Part shown: positions 8,925-17,198 of the stretch, one piece after another
How the letters are laid out: the number at the start of each line of letters is the position of its first letter
How positions within the stretch are numbered: the first letter of the stretch is position 1
Origin: an uncultured Opitutia bacterium
GTDB lineage: Bacteria; Verrucomicrobiota; Verrucomicrobiia; Opitutales; Opitutaceae
Direction of reading: 5' to 3'
Assembly: GCA_903862955.1 (NCBI GenBank)
Contig: CAIPAH010000013.1
Coordinates: 218,049-282,048 of the forward strand
Length of the DNA stretch: 64,000 nucleotides
Notes under the pieces: generated by a model
The model's database searches: none
What the model was told of the DNA's origin: nothing
Seen by the model: the letters and a program-made list of their open reading frames with translations, nothing else
Program-made: the position numbers and the translations under genes

Positions 8925-9988
8925 CGCCGCGCCAGCGGGTCGAGCGGGCGCTGCGCGGCGAACATTCGGACCGCGTGCCCTTCACGGTTTACGAGTGCAT
9001 GCTGCCGCAGTGCGCGGCGGAACGGGCGATGCGGAACCGCGGGCTATGCATCGTGAACCGCCTGCCGGTGTTTCACACGCACCGGCCGAATGTGCGGACG
9101 ACGGCGCAGACGTGGTGGGAAAAGGGGAAGCGGATGACGCGCACGCAGCACGAGACGGCGCGCGGCACGCTGTCCTCGCTCGTCGAGGACGGCGGCTTCA
9201 CCTCGTGGCGGCACGAGCTGCTTTTGAAAAGTCCCGAGGATTACGCCGCGATCCGATGTTACCTGCAGGACGAAACCTACGTGCCGGCGTATGCCGAGTG
9301 CGCGGCGGCGCAGGCGGCGTTCGGCGAGGATGCGATTTTCCGCGCGAACTTCGGCCTCGAGCCGCTGCAGGAACTGATCTCGGGCGGCGTCATGACGATG
9401 CAGCAGTTTTGCGAGGAGTGGATGGAACGGCGCGACGAGATCCTGGCGCTCTACGCGATCCTCGTCGAAAACCGGCGCAAGATTTACGAGCTCGTGGCGC
9501 GGTCGCCGGCGGGGCACGCCAACTATGGCGGAAACGTCACGCCGGAGATCATCGGGCGGAGCGTGTTCGAGGAATACTACGTGCCGCACTACCACGAGGC
9601 CGCGGAAGTCATGCACCGGCACGGCAAGCTCATCGGGTGTCACTTCGACGCCAACAACCGCCTGATCGCGTCGGCCATCGCGGGCCTGCCGCTGGATTAC
9701 ATCGAGGCGTTTACGCCGGCGCCGGACACGGACATGACCCTCGCCGAGGCGCGCGCGGCGTGGCCGGGCAAAGTGCTGTGGATCAATTTTCCCTCGTCGG
9801 TGCACTTGAAGCCCGACGCGGTGGTGGCGCAGACCGCGGTCGACCTGCTCAAGGAAGCCGGGTCGGTGGACGGCCTGCTGGTGGGCGTGACCGAGGACAT
9901 GCCACCGGACCGCTGGCAGGACAGCTGCCGCGCGATCATGGACGGGCTGGACCGGCATGCGCGCGAGCAACCCGGGCGGTATGCCTGA
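8921..9988 (+). CDS. URO-D superfamily protein 3 (HxD type, no distal Cys)
   Basis: 355 residues from the ATG at 8921, which overlaps the preceding stop. The position of the zinc motif reads CHFDANN (H241, D243), and the distal Cys region reads GVTEDMPPDRW, with no Cys. It therefore cannot bind zinc in the MtaA manner. Its N-terminus has an extra segment (about 20-75) with several Cys and His, including YECMLPQCAAERAM. Likely a partner or differently acting homologue of the zinc-type neighbours. Function unknown. Confidence 0.75.
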   Translation: MTPRQRVERALRGEHSDRVPFTVYECMLPQCAAERAMRNRGLCIVNRLPVFHTHRPNVRTTAQTWWEKGKRMTRTQHETARGTLSSLVEDGGFTSWRHELLLKSPEDYAAIRCYLQDETYVPAYAECAAAQAAFGEDAIFRANFGLEPLQELISGGVMTMQQFCEEWMERRDEILALYAILVENRRKIYELVARSPAGHANYGGNVTPEIIGRSVFEEYYVPHYHEAAEVMHRHGKLIGCHFDANNRLIASAIAGLPLDYIEAFTPAPDTDMTLAEARAAWPGKVLWINFPSSVHLKPDAVVAQTAVDLLKEAGSVDGLLVGVTEDMPPDRWQDSCRAIMDGLDRHAREQPGRYA

Positions 9989-9999
9989 ATCTGCCGCCG

Positions 10000-11022
10000 A
10001 TGAACTCGAAACAGCTCGTGCTTTCCGCCCTGCGGGGCGAGCCGGGGCCGCGGACGCCGGTGGCGCCGATGGCAGTGCATTTTTGCGCGCGGCTGACGGG
10101 CATCACGCTGCATCGCTACACCAGCAACGCGGCGGCGCTGGCGGGGGCGGTGATCGCGTATCATGAGAGGTTTCGCCCGGATGCCGTGTGCGTGTCGGCG
10201 GACACGTGGGTCAACGCGCAAGCGATGGGCGCGAACGTCGGCCCGCTGACGGAAGACCAACCGTGGGGCGGGCTGGGGGAGCCGCAGATTCGCCGGCTGG
10301 CGGACGTGCGCGCGATCCTGCCGCCGGATCCCGCGCGGCAGGGACGTTACCCGCTGATGATCGACGCGCTGCGGCGCGTGGTGAAGGCGGTGGGCCGCGA
10401 GACGGCGGTGGTGGCGTGTTTTGACCAATACCCGTTTTCGCTGGCGGCGGCGCTGATGGGAATCAATGAGCTGATGTTCGCCCTCGAGGATGAGCCGGAA
10501 CTTGTGCGCGCGCTGATGGAGCGCGGCCTCGAATACGGCCTCGCGTATGGCCGGGCGCTGGCGGCCGCGGGCGCCGACGTGCTGACGGGCGGGGATTCGC
10601 CGGCGGGCCTGATCGGGCCGCAGCGTTATCGGGAATTTGCGCTGCCCTACGAGCAGCGGCTGATCGCGGGGCTGAAGGCCGCGACGGGTTTGCCGGTTTC
10701 GCTGCACATCTGCGGCAACGCCGAAGCGATCCTGCCGGACATGACCCGCAGTGGGGCAGATCTGTTGGAAATCGATCAGCGGACCGACCTGGCCCGCGCG
10801 TGTCGCACGGTGGGTCCGGGGATTGGACTCTGGGGCAACCTCGACCCCGTCGGCGTGCTGGCGCGCGGACAGCCCGCGGACGTGCGCGCCGCGGCCCACG
10901 AGGCGCTCGCGGTGACAGCGGCGGCGAAGCAGCGGAGATTTGTGCTCGGCTCCGGCTGCACGCTCCCGGTGGAGACGCCGTTCGTGAACGTGGAGGCCCT
11001 GATCGCAGCGGCGCGCGGCTGA
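10000..11022 (+). CDS. URO-D superfamily protein 4 (MtaA-like, zinc motif intact)
   Basis: 340 residues starting MNSKQLVLSALRGE, 11 bases after the previous stop. Full zinc motif: H236-x-C238 in LHICGNAE and C320 in GSGCTLPVETP. Closest in architecture to protein 2 of the array (7911-8924), which suggests the array arose by duplication of an HxD/HxC pair. Last gene of the operon; a convergent gene ends 40 bases downstream. Probable zinc-dependent methyltransferase acting on a thiol or corrinoid; substrate unknown. Confidence 0.8.
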   Translation: MNSKQLVLSALRGEPGPRTPVAPMAVHFCARLTGITLHRYTSNAAALAGAVIAYHERFRPDAVCVSADTWVNAQAMGANVGPLTEDQPWGGLGEPQIRRLADVRAILPPDPARQGRYPLMIDALRRVVKAVGRETAVVACFDQYPFSLAAALMGINELMFALEDEPELVRALMERGLEYGLAYGRALAAAGADVLTGGDSPAGLIGPQRYREFALPYEQRLIAGLKAATGLPVSLHICGNAEAILPDMTRSGADLLEIDQRTDLARACRTVGPGIGLWGNLDPVGVLARGQPADVRAAAHEALAVTAAAKQRRFVLGSGCTLPVETPFVNVEALIAAARG

Positions 11023-11062
11023 CGCGGCGACGCGTCTCGCATCGCCTGCGGTTTCCGGATTG

Positions 11063-12880
11063 CTAGGGCGTGGTCGTCACGGTGGCGGTGTTGAAGTCGA
11101 GCGTCACGTGTTCACTGCCGTGGGAAAGCGTGACCACGCCGGTGTGGCGGCGGGAATTGATGAACGGGCCCTCGAACAGCGGCCAGTCGTCGAGGTTGGC
11201 GGCGACGCCATCCACGAGGCGCGGACCGCGCTGAGTGAACTGAATTTTATGCCCGCGGCCCGTCGTGTAGGTCGCGGTAAGCGTGCGCTCGTCGAAGATG
11301 GGATGGTTTTGCGCCATGCGGGCGCAGAAGGCGGCGAAGTTTTTTTCGTCCTTTGCGGCGACGGCCTCGAGGATGACGGCGGTCTTGGGATGCAGAATTG
11401 TCAGGCGGTCGTGGTCGCTTTCCGGGTGCCAGGCGCCGGGCACGCTTGTCCAGACGGCGAAGAAGATATCATCGGCGCGACAGAGGATCCAGCCGCTGGC
11501 TTCGCGGCGTTCGGCGATGACGTGGGGGAAGAAGCCGTTGATGTGCTGCCGCTCGGCGTCGGCGGGAATGTCGTAGAGCGCGATGACCGCGTTCTCGTGC
11601 TGGAAGACGTCCTCGAACGGCGAGCCCTCGATCCACTTGTCTGGGTCGGCATAGTAGGGCCGCTGGTGCACGATGTCGGCGACGATGAGGGCCGGCGGGG
11701 TGGTGAAATACCGGCTGAGCTGGCGGGCGGAGTAGGAGGGGTTGATGAAGAAGCAGGTGGCGCCGTCCTGCGGCGACACCCATGTGAGGTCCCAGCGGTG
11801 GTTTTCGATGTCGGTGAGGTCACCCCACGACGAGCCGACGGCGAACTCCGGCGTGACGTAGGTGTATTTCCAAGTCGGCTCGCCATAGACGATGCCGGGT
11901 CCGCGGCGCGGCGCCTTCAGCTCGCGCAGCACGTAGGATTGGGTGCGGTCGCTCGCGATGCGTCCGATGAGTGGCAGGCATTCGAACTCCTGGAGGGCAG
12001 CGAGCGTGATGTAGTAATTCTCGGCGAGGTCGAACCGCAGCGGCGCGCCGCCGAAGTAGAGCCGGCCAAACTGCGTGGCGGCGCCGGTGTGTTCGCGGGT
12101 GTGGAGGACCTGGTTGTATTTCTCGCGGCTGTGTGCGCCCACCCAGTTGCCGTCGAGGTAGCACTCGGCCCAGTCCGCCAGCAGCAGCTGCATCATCATG
12201 CCGGCCTTTTTTCGGACGAGTTCGTCCCTGGCGAATTCGTGCAGGCTGGCGAAGCAGAGGAGGTAGAGGTGGTGGTAGTTGGGTGAGTCGTATTCATACA
12301 TGCCGTGGTCGATGGTGGACTCGATCCAGCGCGCGATCCACGCGGCGGCGTCGCGCTGCGACTGCACCGGCGTGGAGCCGTCCGCGAGCGCGGGGCCGTC
12401 CGGCCAGGTTTGGCCGAAAAGGTAGCGCGCCGTGCGATACTGCAGCATGTGGTTGTCGGTGAACCCAAAGTCATGGGTGAAGCTCGCCGTCAGGCGGACG
12501 TGGATTTTCTCCACCAGTGCCGGCGGCAGCTTGGCGCCGAGCCGGAGCACGGCGTCCATGAACGAATAGACCTCGAAACTGCTCCACGACGCTGGGTCGG
12601 CAACCGAGTCCTCCAGATATTTGAGGCCCGTGGCGGCGTCGCTGCCCGTGGCGACCTTCAGCACGCCGAGGTAGATGCGACGGCGGGTGTCCTTGTCCAC
12701 GCCGGCCGTCCACGTCTGGCGCGCCATGGCCTCACGCGTGCGGGCGCAACGCTCATGGAAACCGGCGCGGTAGGCGGCGTCGGTCGGGATGTTCGACTGG
12801 GCCCGTGCGCGTCCGGGAAGGAGCAGCAAGGCAGTCAGGAGGAGGTACACAGCGGGGACGATTCGGCGGGGAGGTTTCAT
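11063..12880 (-). CDS. Secreted protein, probable (alpha/alpha) barrel carbohydrate enzyme
   Basis: 605 residues from the ATG at 12880, which gives a clean signal peptide: basic MKPPRR, a hydrophobic core and a probable cut after RARA (about residue 28). The N-terminal 330 residues are helical with motifs such as FTDNHMLQYRTARYLFG and DSPNYHHLYLLCFASLHE, like the alpha/alpha toroids of polysaccharide lyases and GH88/105-type proteins. The rest is beta-rich (HRWDLTWVSPQDGATCF, TILHPKTAVILEAV), again lyase-like. I cannot assign a CAZy family; no catalytic residue is identified. Probably periplasmic and involved in polysaccharide breakdown. Confidence 0.6.
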   Translation of the reverse strand: MKPPRRIVPAVYLLLTALLLLPGRARAQSNIPTDAAYRAGFHERCARTREAMARQTWTAGVDKDTRRRIYLGVLKVATGSDAATGLKYLEDSVADPASWSSFEVYSFMDAVLRLGAKLPPALVEKIHVRLTASFTHDFGFTDNHMLQYRTARYLFGQTWPDGPALADGSTPVQSQRDAAAWIARWIESTIDHGMYEYDSPNYHHLYLLCFASLHEFARDELVRKKAGMMMQLLLADWAECYLDGNWVGAHSREKYNQVLHTREHTGAATQFGRLYFGGAPLRFDLAENYYITLAALQEFECLPLIGRIASDRTQSYVLRELKAPRRGPGIVYGEPTWKYTYVTPEFAVGSSWGDLTDIENHRWDLTWVSPQDGATCFFINPSYSARQLSRYFTTPPALIVADIVHQRPYYADPDKWIEGSPFEDVFQHENAVIALYDIPADAERQHINGFFPHVIAERREASGWILCRADDIFFAVWTSVPGAWHPESDHDRLTILHPKTAVILEAVAAKDEKNFAAFCARMAQNHPIFDERTLTATYTTGRGHKIQFTQRGPRLVDGVAANLDDWPLFEGPFINSRRHTGVVTLSHGSEHVTLDFNTATVTTTP

Positions 12881-13059
12881 CGAACGCGAAGTAGGGGAGT
12901 GATCATGCTGGCCAAGATGGCTGCGGGGGGCGAAGAAAAACCACGGAGGTAGCTGGCGGGCAGACCCCGCCGTCGCCAAGCCTATGGCGGGCACGGTTGC
13001 CGGAACCGGCTTGCCGTGGCGGGGGCGGGGGCCAGTGTCCGCGCCAACCCCTCTTCCCC

Positions 13060-13821
13060 ATGCTGACCCTCGAGCAGATCCAGGCGTTTGACCGCGATGG
13101 CTATGTGTTGGTGCCGGATGTGTTTTCCGCGCGCGAGATCGAGATCCTCCTGGCGCACGTCACCAAGGACGGCCGCGTGACGAAGCACCAGTGGGCGGCG
13201 CTCGATGCGGACGGGCGCTCCAGCAAACTGTCGCTGTGGGCGGACATCAGCGATGACGTCTTCGGCGCGGTGAGCAGCAGCCCGCGCATCGTGAACAACG
13301 CGCGCATGCTGCTCCGCGAAGATATCTATCACTGGCACAGCAAGGTGATGTTGAAGGAGGCGAAGGTGGGCGGCGCGTGGGAGTGGCACCAGGACTACGG
13401 CTACTGGTATGGCGACGGCTGCCTCTACCCGCGGATGATTTCCTGCATGGTCGCGCTCGACCCGGCGACGAAGGAGAACGGCTGCCTCAAAGTCGTGCCC
13501 GGGTCGCATCTGCTGGGCCGGCTCGACCATGGCAAGGTGGCGGGGCAGGTGGGCGCCGACCAGGAGCGCGTGCAGGCCGCGATTGACCGGCTGGGCCTGA
13601 AATACTGCGAGGCCCCGGCGGGCCGCGCGCTGTTTTTCCACGGCAACACGTTCCATTCGTCCGAGGCGAATCTCTCCGAGCGCCATCGCCGCGCCTACAT
13701 CTGCTGCTACAACGCCCTTTCCAACGTGCCATATAGCAAAAATGGCCATGGCAAGCCCGAGCCGATCCGCGTGTCACCCGACGACTCCATCCTGAGTTTT
13801 GCTGAGGGCGTGACCGCTTGA
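13060..13821 (+). CDS. Phytanoyl-CoA dioxygenase (PhyH) family protein
   Basis: 253 residues from the ATG at 13060 (MLTLEQIQAFDRDGYVLV, a typical PhyH start). Fe(II)/2-oxoglutarate enzymes of this family bind iron through H-x-D and a distal His: here H110 and D112 in EWHQDYGYWY, and H199 in HGNTFHSS. KENGCLKVVPGSHLLG is the characteristic middle motif. It needs O2 and 2-oxoglutarate, so the host is not strictly dependent on anaerobic pathways. Only three bases separate its stop from the next start at 13825, so it is co-expressed with a glycosidase-like protein and may hydroxylate or dealkylate a small substrate in that pathway. Confidence 0.8.
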   Translation: MLTLEQIQAFDRDGYVLVPDVFSAREIEILLAHVTKDGRVTKHQWAALDADGRSSKLSLWADISDDVFGAVSSSPRIVNNARMLLREDIYHWHSKVMLKEAKVGGAWEWHQDYGYWYGDGCLYPRMISCMVALDPATKENGCLKVVPGSHLLGRLDHGKVAGQVGADQERVQAAIDRLGLKYCEAPAGRALFFHGNTFHSSEANLSERHRRAYICCYNALSNVPYSKNGHGKPEPIRVSPDDSILSFAEGVTA

Positions 13822-13824
13822 TTC

Positions 13825-15147
13825 ATGGCTGAGGCGACTCCCGCGACTCCGCCGGTCGACGACACGACGATCATCCGTCAGGGCGTCACCGCTGCCATCA
13901 AGCAGACCCTCGAGCCGGCCGCGACGCAGCGCGCATATCCGGGGCATTTCACGATCGTCGCCGACGGCCATTGGTTCGGCATGGAAGCGACCTGGCCCGG
14001 ACTCGACTCGTGGCAGATGGCGGGCGCGTATCTGCTGCTGGGCAAGACGCAGCTTGTGCGGGATTATTTCGACTACGTGCAGGCGTCGCAGCGCACGGAC
14101 GGCAACATTCCCTACGCGATCATTCCGGGGGACGCCCCGCCGGAGCACGCGACGACCTACAACAAGGGCATGCGTTACCCGGAGGACGTGTTCACGTTCG
14201 ACCCCAAGCACCCGGGCTACACGGCGCGGAAATGGATTGGGTCGTGCAGCCACTGGATCGCGATGATCAATCCGCTCGGCACGCTAGCGGCGGTGAGCTA
14301 CGTGCTGCTCGGCGACGAATTTTTCACGACGACCGGGGACAAGGCGTGGCTGGCGGAGAAAATGCCGTCATTGGAACGCGCTGCGGGTTATCTCCTCTCG
14401 CGCAAGAGTGCCAACGGCCTGATCGCTGGCGCCGGTTTCTACACCGAGATGCCGCCGCGGCACCAGTGGGATGGCGTTGCGCAATGCTACGTCGTGCACG
14501 TGTTCCGCAAATGCGCGCGGCTGCACGCCGCGCTCGGCCATGCGGCGGCCGCGGCGAAATGGACGGCGGAGGCCGACACGCTGGCGGCGCGGTTTCGCGG
14601 GGTGTTTTGGCGCGGCGACCACTACGCGGAGTATGTGCATCCCGAGCGCGGCGTCGTGGACCTGCACGGATTGTCGGACGTGAACTGGGCGGCGGTCGCC
14701 TACGACGTGGCGACGCCGGCGCACGCGGATGCGCTGTGGCCGCGGATGATGGGCGAGCCGGCGTTCTGGCACGGCGGCATGCCAACGCAGACCGTGTCGA
14801 AGCCGTTCACCTACCAGGAGTGGGAATTTTGGGAGTCACACGAGGACGTCGGCTTCAAGATCGCCGTCGGCCAGCTTTACGACGTCGCGGCGATGGGCCG
14901 GGTGTGGTTCCTCGAGTGGCAGGCGTGTGCGAAGCGCGGCGAGACGAAGCGGCTGCGCGAGTCCGTCGTGAAAGTCTGCCAGATGGGACTCAAGGAAGGC
15001 GGCTTTTGGCACGAGCGCTACCATCCGTTGCAGGTGCAGCGCGTGGACTGGACCGGACCGAAAGGCTACGGGGAATATCCGGCGATCCTCGTGCGCGCCG
15101 TGCTGGGCAACCCGACGGTGTTCGCCGACGTGGGCCCGCTCGGTTGA
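13825..15147 (+). CDS. Six-hairpin glycosidase-like protein
   Basis: 440 residues without a signal peptide. Repeated helical hairpins with aromatic/acidic loops (WPGLDSWQMAGAYLLLG, RTDGNIPYAIIPGDAP, LSDVNWAAVAYDVATP, FWHERYHPLQ) suggest an (alpha/alpha)6 barrel of the six-hairpin glycosidase superfamily (GH15/GH63/GH78-like). A catalytic acid/base pair cannot be named from sequence alone. Directly follows the PhyH gene with a three-base gap, so the two likely act together on a carbohydrate or glycoside. Confidence 0.65.
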   Translation: MAEATPATPPVDDTTIIRQGVTAAIKQTLEPAATQRAYPGHFTIVADGHWFGMEATWPGLDSWQMAGAYLLLGKTQLVRDYFDYVQASQRTDGNIPYAIIPGDAPPEHATTYNKGMRYPEDVFTFDPKHPGYTARKWIGSCSHWIAMINPLGTLAAVSYVLLGDEFFTTTGDKAWLAEKMPSLERAAGYLLSRKSANGLIAGAGFYTEMPPRHQWDGVAQCYVVHVFRKCARLHAALGHAAAAAKWTAEADTLAARFRGVFWRGDHYAEYVHPERGVVDLHGLSDVNWAAVAYDVATPAHADALWPRMMGEPAFWHGGMPTQTVSKPFTYQEWEFWESHEDVGFKIAVGQLYDVAAMGRVWFLEWQACAKRGETKRLRESVVKVCQMGLKEGGFWHERYHPLQVQRVDWTGPKGYGEYPAILVRAVLGNPTVFADVGPLG

Positions 15148-15172
15148 GTGCGGGGTCGCCGACCAGCCGCGC

Positions 15173-15646
15173 TCAGGACTTCGGCTTGGACACGGGGGCA
15201 GTCACCACCACTGGCTCGGCCAGGCGGCTGGATTGGTAGGCCACCATCCGCCACTCGCCCGACTCGCGCCGCCAGACGCTGAGGAAGCGAAGCGCGAAGG
15301 CGACGTGCTCCTTGCCCATGCTGGCCTTGAGCTGGGCGTGGCCGGTCATGATGGCGACGTCGTCGGTGACGCGGGTGATCTTGGTTTCCTGGTAGTCGTA
15401 GGCGTCATACTTCACGCGGTTGGTGCGCACGGCCGCGAGGAAGACCTCCTTGGACTGCACGCGCCCGTCGGCGTGGCAGTAGATCAGGCTGTCGGACAGC
15501 AGGCGGGCGAGGCGATCGGCGTCGCCGCGCAGGGTGGACAGGACGCGCGCGGTATCAGCGATCTTCACTTCCTCCTCGACGGAGGCGGCGCGCAGCGGCG
15601 CGGCGGCGAGCAACAGCAACGACAGGAGGAGGGCGAGGCGGCGCAT
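15173..15646 (-). CDS. Exported NTF2-like (DUF4440/SnoaL-type) protein
   Basis: 157 residues from the ATG at 15646. The N-terminus is a signal peptide (MRRLALLLSLLLLAAAPLRA). The mature part is an NTF2-like cone fold of the DUF4440 type: LIYCHADGRVQSKEVFL, VAIMTGHAQL and FLSVWRRESGEWRMVAYQS. Members either bind small ligands or catalyse isomerisation; this one has no assignable substrate. Its start is five bases after the thioesterase stop, so both form a two-gene operon. Confidence 0.7.
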   Translation of the reverse strand: MRRLALLLSLLLLAAAPLRAASVEEEVKIADTARVLSTLRGDADRLARLLSDSLIYCHADGRVQSKEVFLAAVRTNRVKYDAYDYQETKITRVTDDVAIMTGHAQLKASMGKEHVAFALRFLSVWRRESGEWRMVAYQSSRLAEPVVVTAPVSKPKS

Positions 15647-15651
15647 GGGGA

Positions 15652-16050
15652 TCAGCGTTTGACGGGATGGGGTTTGCCGGCGGCGTCGATGGCGACGTAG
15701 GTGAACATGCCTGCCGTCACGCGCTGCTCGGAGTTCGTGAGAAAATGATGGACCCAGGCCTCGACGGAAATCCGCATCGACGTCCGCCCAATGCGGATGA
15801 GCTGCGCGTAGCAGCTGATCGTGTCGCCGACGCTGACCGGGTTGTTGAAGGTCAGCGCGTCGATCGCGACGGTGGTGACGCGGCTGAGCGCGGTGCTGCG
15901 CGCGAGGATGGCGCCGCCGAGGTCCATCTGCGACACGAGCCAGCCGCCGAAGATGTCGCCGTTGGCGTTGGCGACCGCGGGCATCGCGATCGTGCGGATG
16001 ACGACGTCGCCCGAAGGTGCGGCGGGGGCGGGGACAGGAGAGTTCGTCAT
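15652..16050 (-). CDS. yciA: YciA-type acyl-CoA thioesterase
   Basis: 132 residues, the usual length. Single hotdog domain with the YciA/ACOT signature NANGDIFGGWLVSQMDLGGA (residues 28-47), whose Asn and Asp sit at the active site, and the later TRSTAL.. and FNNPVSVGDT-type strands. Hydrolyses acyl-CoA in the cytoplasm, releasing CoA during lipid turnover or overflow. The proline-rich first 15 residues are an ordinary tail. First gene of the pair with the NTF2-like gene. Confidence 0.85.
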   Translation of the reverse strand: MTNSPVPAPAAPSGDVVIRTIAMPAVANANGDIFGGWLVSQMDLGGAILARSTALSRVTTVAIDALTFNNPVSVGDTISCYAQLIRIGRTSMRISVEAWVHHFLTNSEQRVTAGMFTYVAIDAAGKPHPVKR

Positions 16051-16142
16051 GACGGCCTAGGGAAGGCAATCAGCGCCCCGGCGCAAGCCGGTTGCGCGGC
16101 ATCCGGGCGAGTTCGCCCTTGTTTTCAGGGGAGGGCGGGGGC

Positions 16143-17096
16143 ATGTTTCGCCTCCTCATGAACGCGGGCCTGTCACTGTCGTTGCGGCGGCTGTTCGACG
16201 AAGTCGGCACGGTCGACTGCGTCGGCATCGAGGAGCGCGTGGCGAAATACACCACCCGCAGCCTCAAGAAGGCCGCGAAGCTCTGGGGCCTGCGGACCGC
16301 GGTTTCGATGGTCGATCTGACCACGCTGGAGGGCAAGGACACGCCCGGGAAAGTCGCTTCACTTTGCGCCAAGGCCCTGCACCCGTCCGACGATCCGACG
16401 GTGCCGCAGGTCGCCGCGGTTTGCGTCTACCCGGCGATGGTGCGCCACGCGCGCCGCGCGCTGGGCTCCGACACGGCGGTGCGGATCGCGTCGGTGGCGA
16501 CGGCGTTTCCGTCCGGCCAGGCGCCGCTGAAAACCCGGCTGGCGGAGGTGCGGGCGGCGGTGGCGGACGGGGCGGACGAAATTGACATGGTGATCAACCG
16601 CGGGGCGTTTCTCGCGGGGGATCTGGCCGAGGTGTCGGACGAGATTGCCGCGGTGGTGCAGACGTGCGGCCAGGCGACGCTCAAGGTCATCCTCGAGGTG
16701 AGTGAACTGGAGAGCTACGACAACATTCGCGCCGCGTCCTTCCTGGCGATGCGCGTGATCCGGCCGGGCGATTTCATCAAGACCAGCACGGGCAAGACCT
16801 CCCTCAACGCCACGCTGGGCAACAACCAGGTGATGCTCGAGGCCATCCGCGACCACTACCTCGACACCGGCGTGGCGATCAGCATGAAGCCGGCGGGCGG
16901 CATCCGCACCGCGAAGCAGGCGCTGCAGTTCCTCATCGCGGTGAAGGAAACCCTCGGCGACGCGTGGCTGACGAACGAGCGTTACCGCTTCGGCGCGAGC
17001 TCGCTGCTCAACGACCTGCTCCGCCAGATCGAAAAGGAGCGGACCGGGGCCTACCAGGCGCCGTATTATTTCAGCGAAGCCGCGGAAAGCTACTGA
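16143..17096 (+). CDS. deoC: Deoxyribose-phosphate aldolase
   Basis: 317 residues from the ATG at 16143, which has a GGGAGGGCGGGGG purine run upstream. Cleaves 2-deoxyribose 5-phosphate to acetaldehyde and glyceraldehyde 3-phosphate. The Schiff-base lysine is K213 in FIKTSTGKT, the second lysine K249 is in MKPAGGIRT, and D148 is in EIDMVIN. An N-terminal extension of about 70 residues makes it similar in length to the animal-type DERA rather than to the short E. coli enzyme. It heads a same-strand run with an aldehyde dehydrogenase, a POT transporter and an ALDH-like protein: acetaldehyde removal and nucleoside or peptide uptake. Thymidine phosphorylase lies 11 kb downstream. Confidence 0.95.
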   Translation: MFRLLMNAGLSLSLRRLFDEVGTVDCVGIEERVAKYTTRSLKKAAKLWGLRTAVSMVDLTTLEGKDTPGKVASLCAKALHPSDDPTVPQVAAVCVYPAMVRHARRALGSDTAVRIASVATAFPSGQAPLKTRLAEVRAAVADGADEIDMVINRGAFLAGDLAEVSDEIAAVVQTCGQATLKVILEVSELESYDNIRAASFLAMRVIRPGDFIKTSTGKTSLNATLGNNQVMLEAIRDHYLDTGVAISMKPAGGIRTAKQALQFLIAVKETLGDAWLTNERYRFGASSLLNDLLRQIEKERTGAYQAPYYFSEAAESY

Positions 17097-17100
17097 TGTT

Positions 17101-17190
17101 GCCCGCGAATCACGCGAATCGACGCGAATAACCCTGAACAAATTCAATTTCTCCCGCTTGAATTCGCGGTAATTCGTGTGATTCGCGGGC
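17101..17190. repeat. Long inverted repeat
   Basis: Arms of 29 bases at 17101-17129 (gcccgcgaatcacgcgaatc...) and 17162-17190, 25 of 29 positions complementary, around a 32-base AT-richer loop. It lies between deoC and the aldehyde dehydrogenase gene on the same strand, so it would form a transcript stem inside the putative operon and may tune relative expression. The words 'cgcgaatcacgcgaat' recur at 1941-1963 in altered form. Confidence 0.8.
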
Positions 17191-17198
17191 CCTCCCAA

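Noticed and set aside
6944..11022. True haem-pathway uroporphyrinogen decarboxylase (hemE)
   Set aside because: The conserved N-terminal arginine-containing hemE signature is missing from all four, and two members carry the MtaA-type zinc motif instead.
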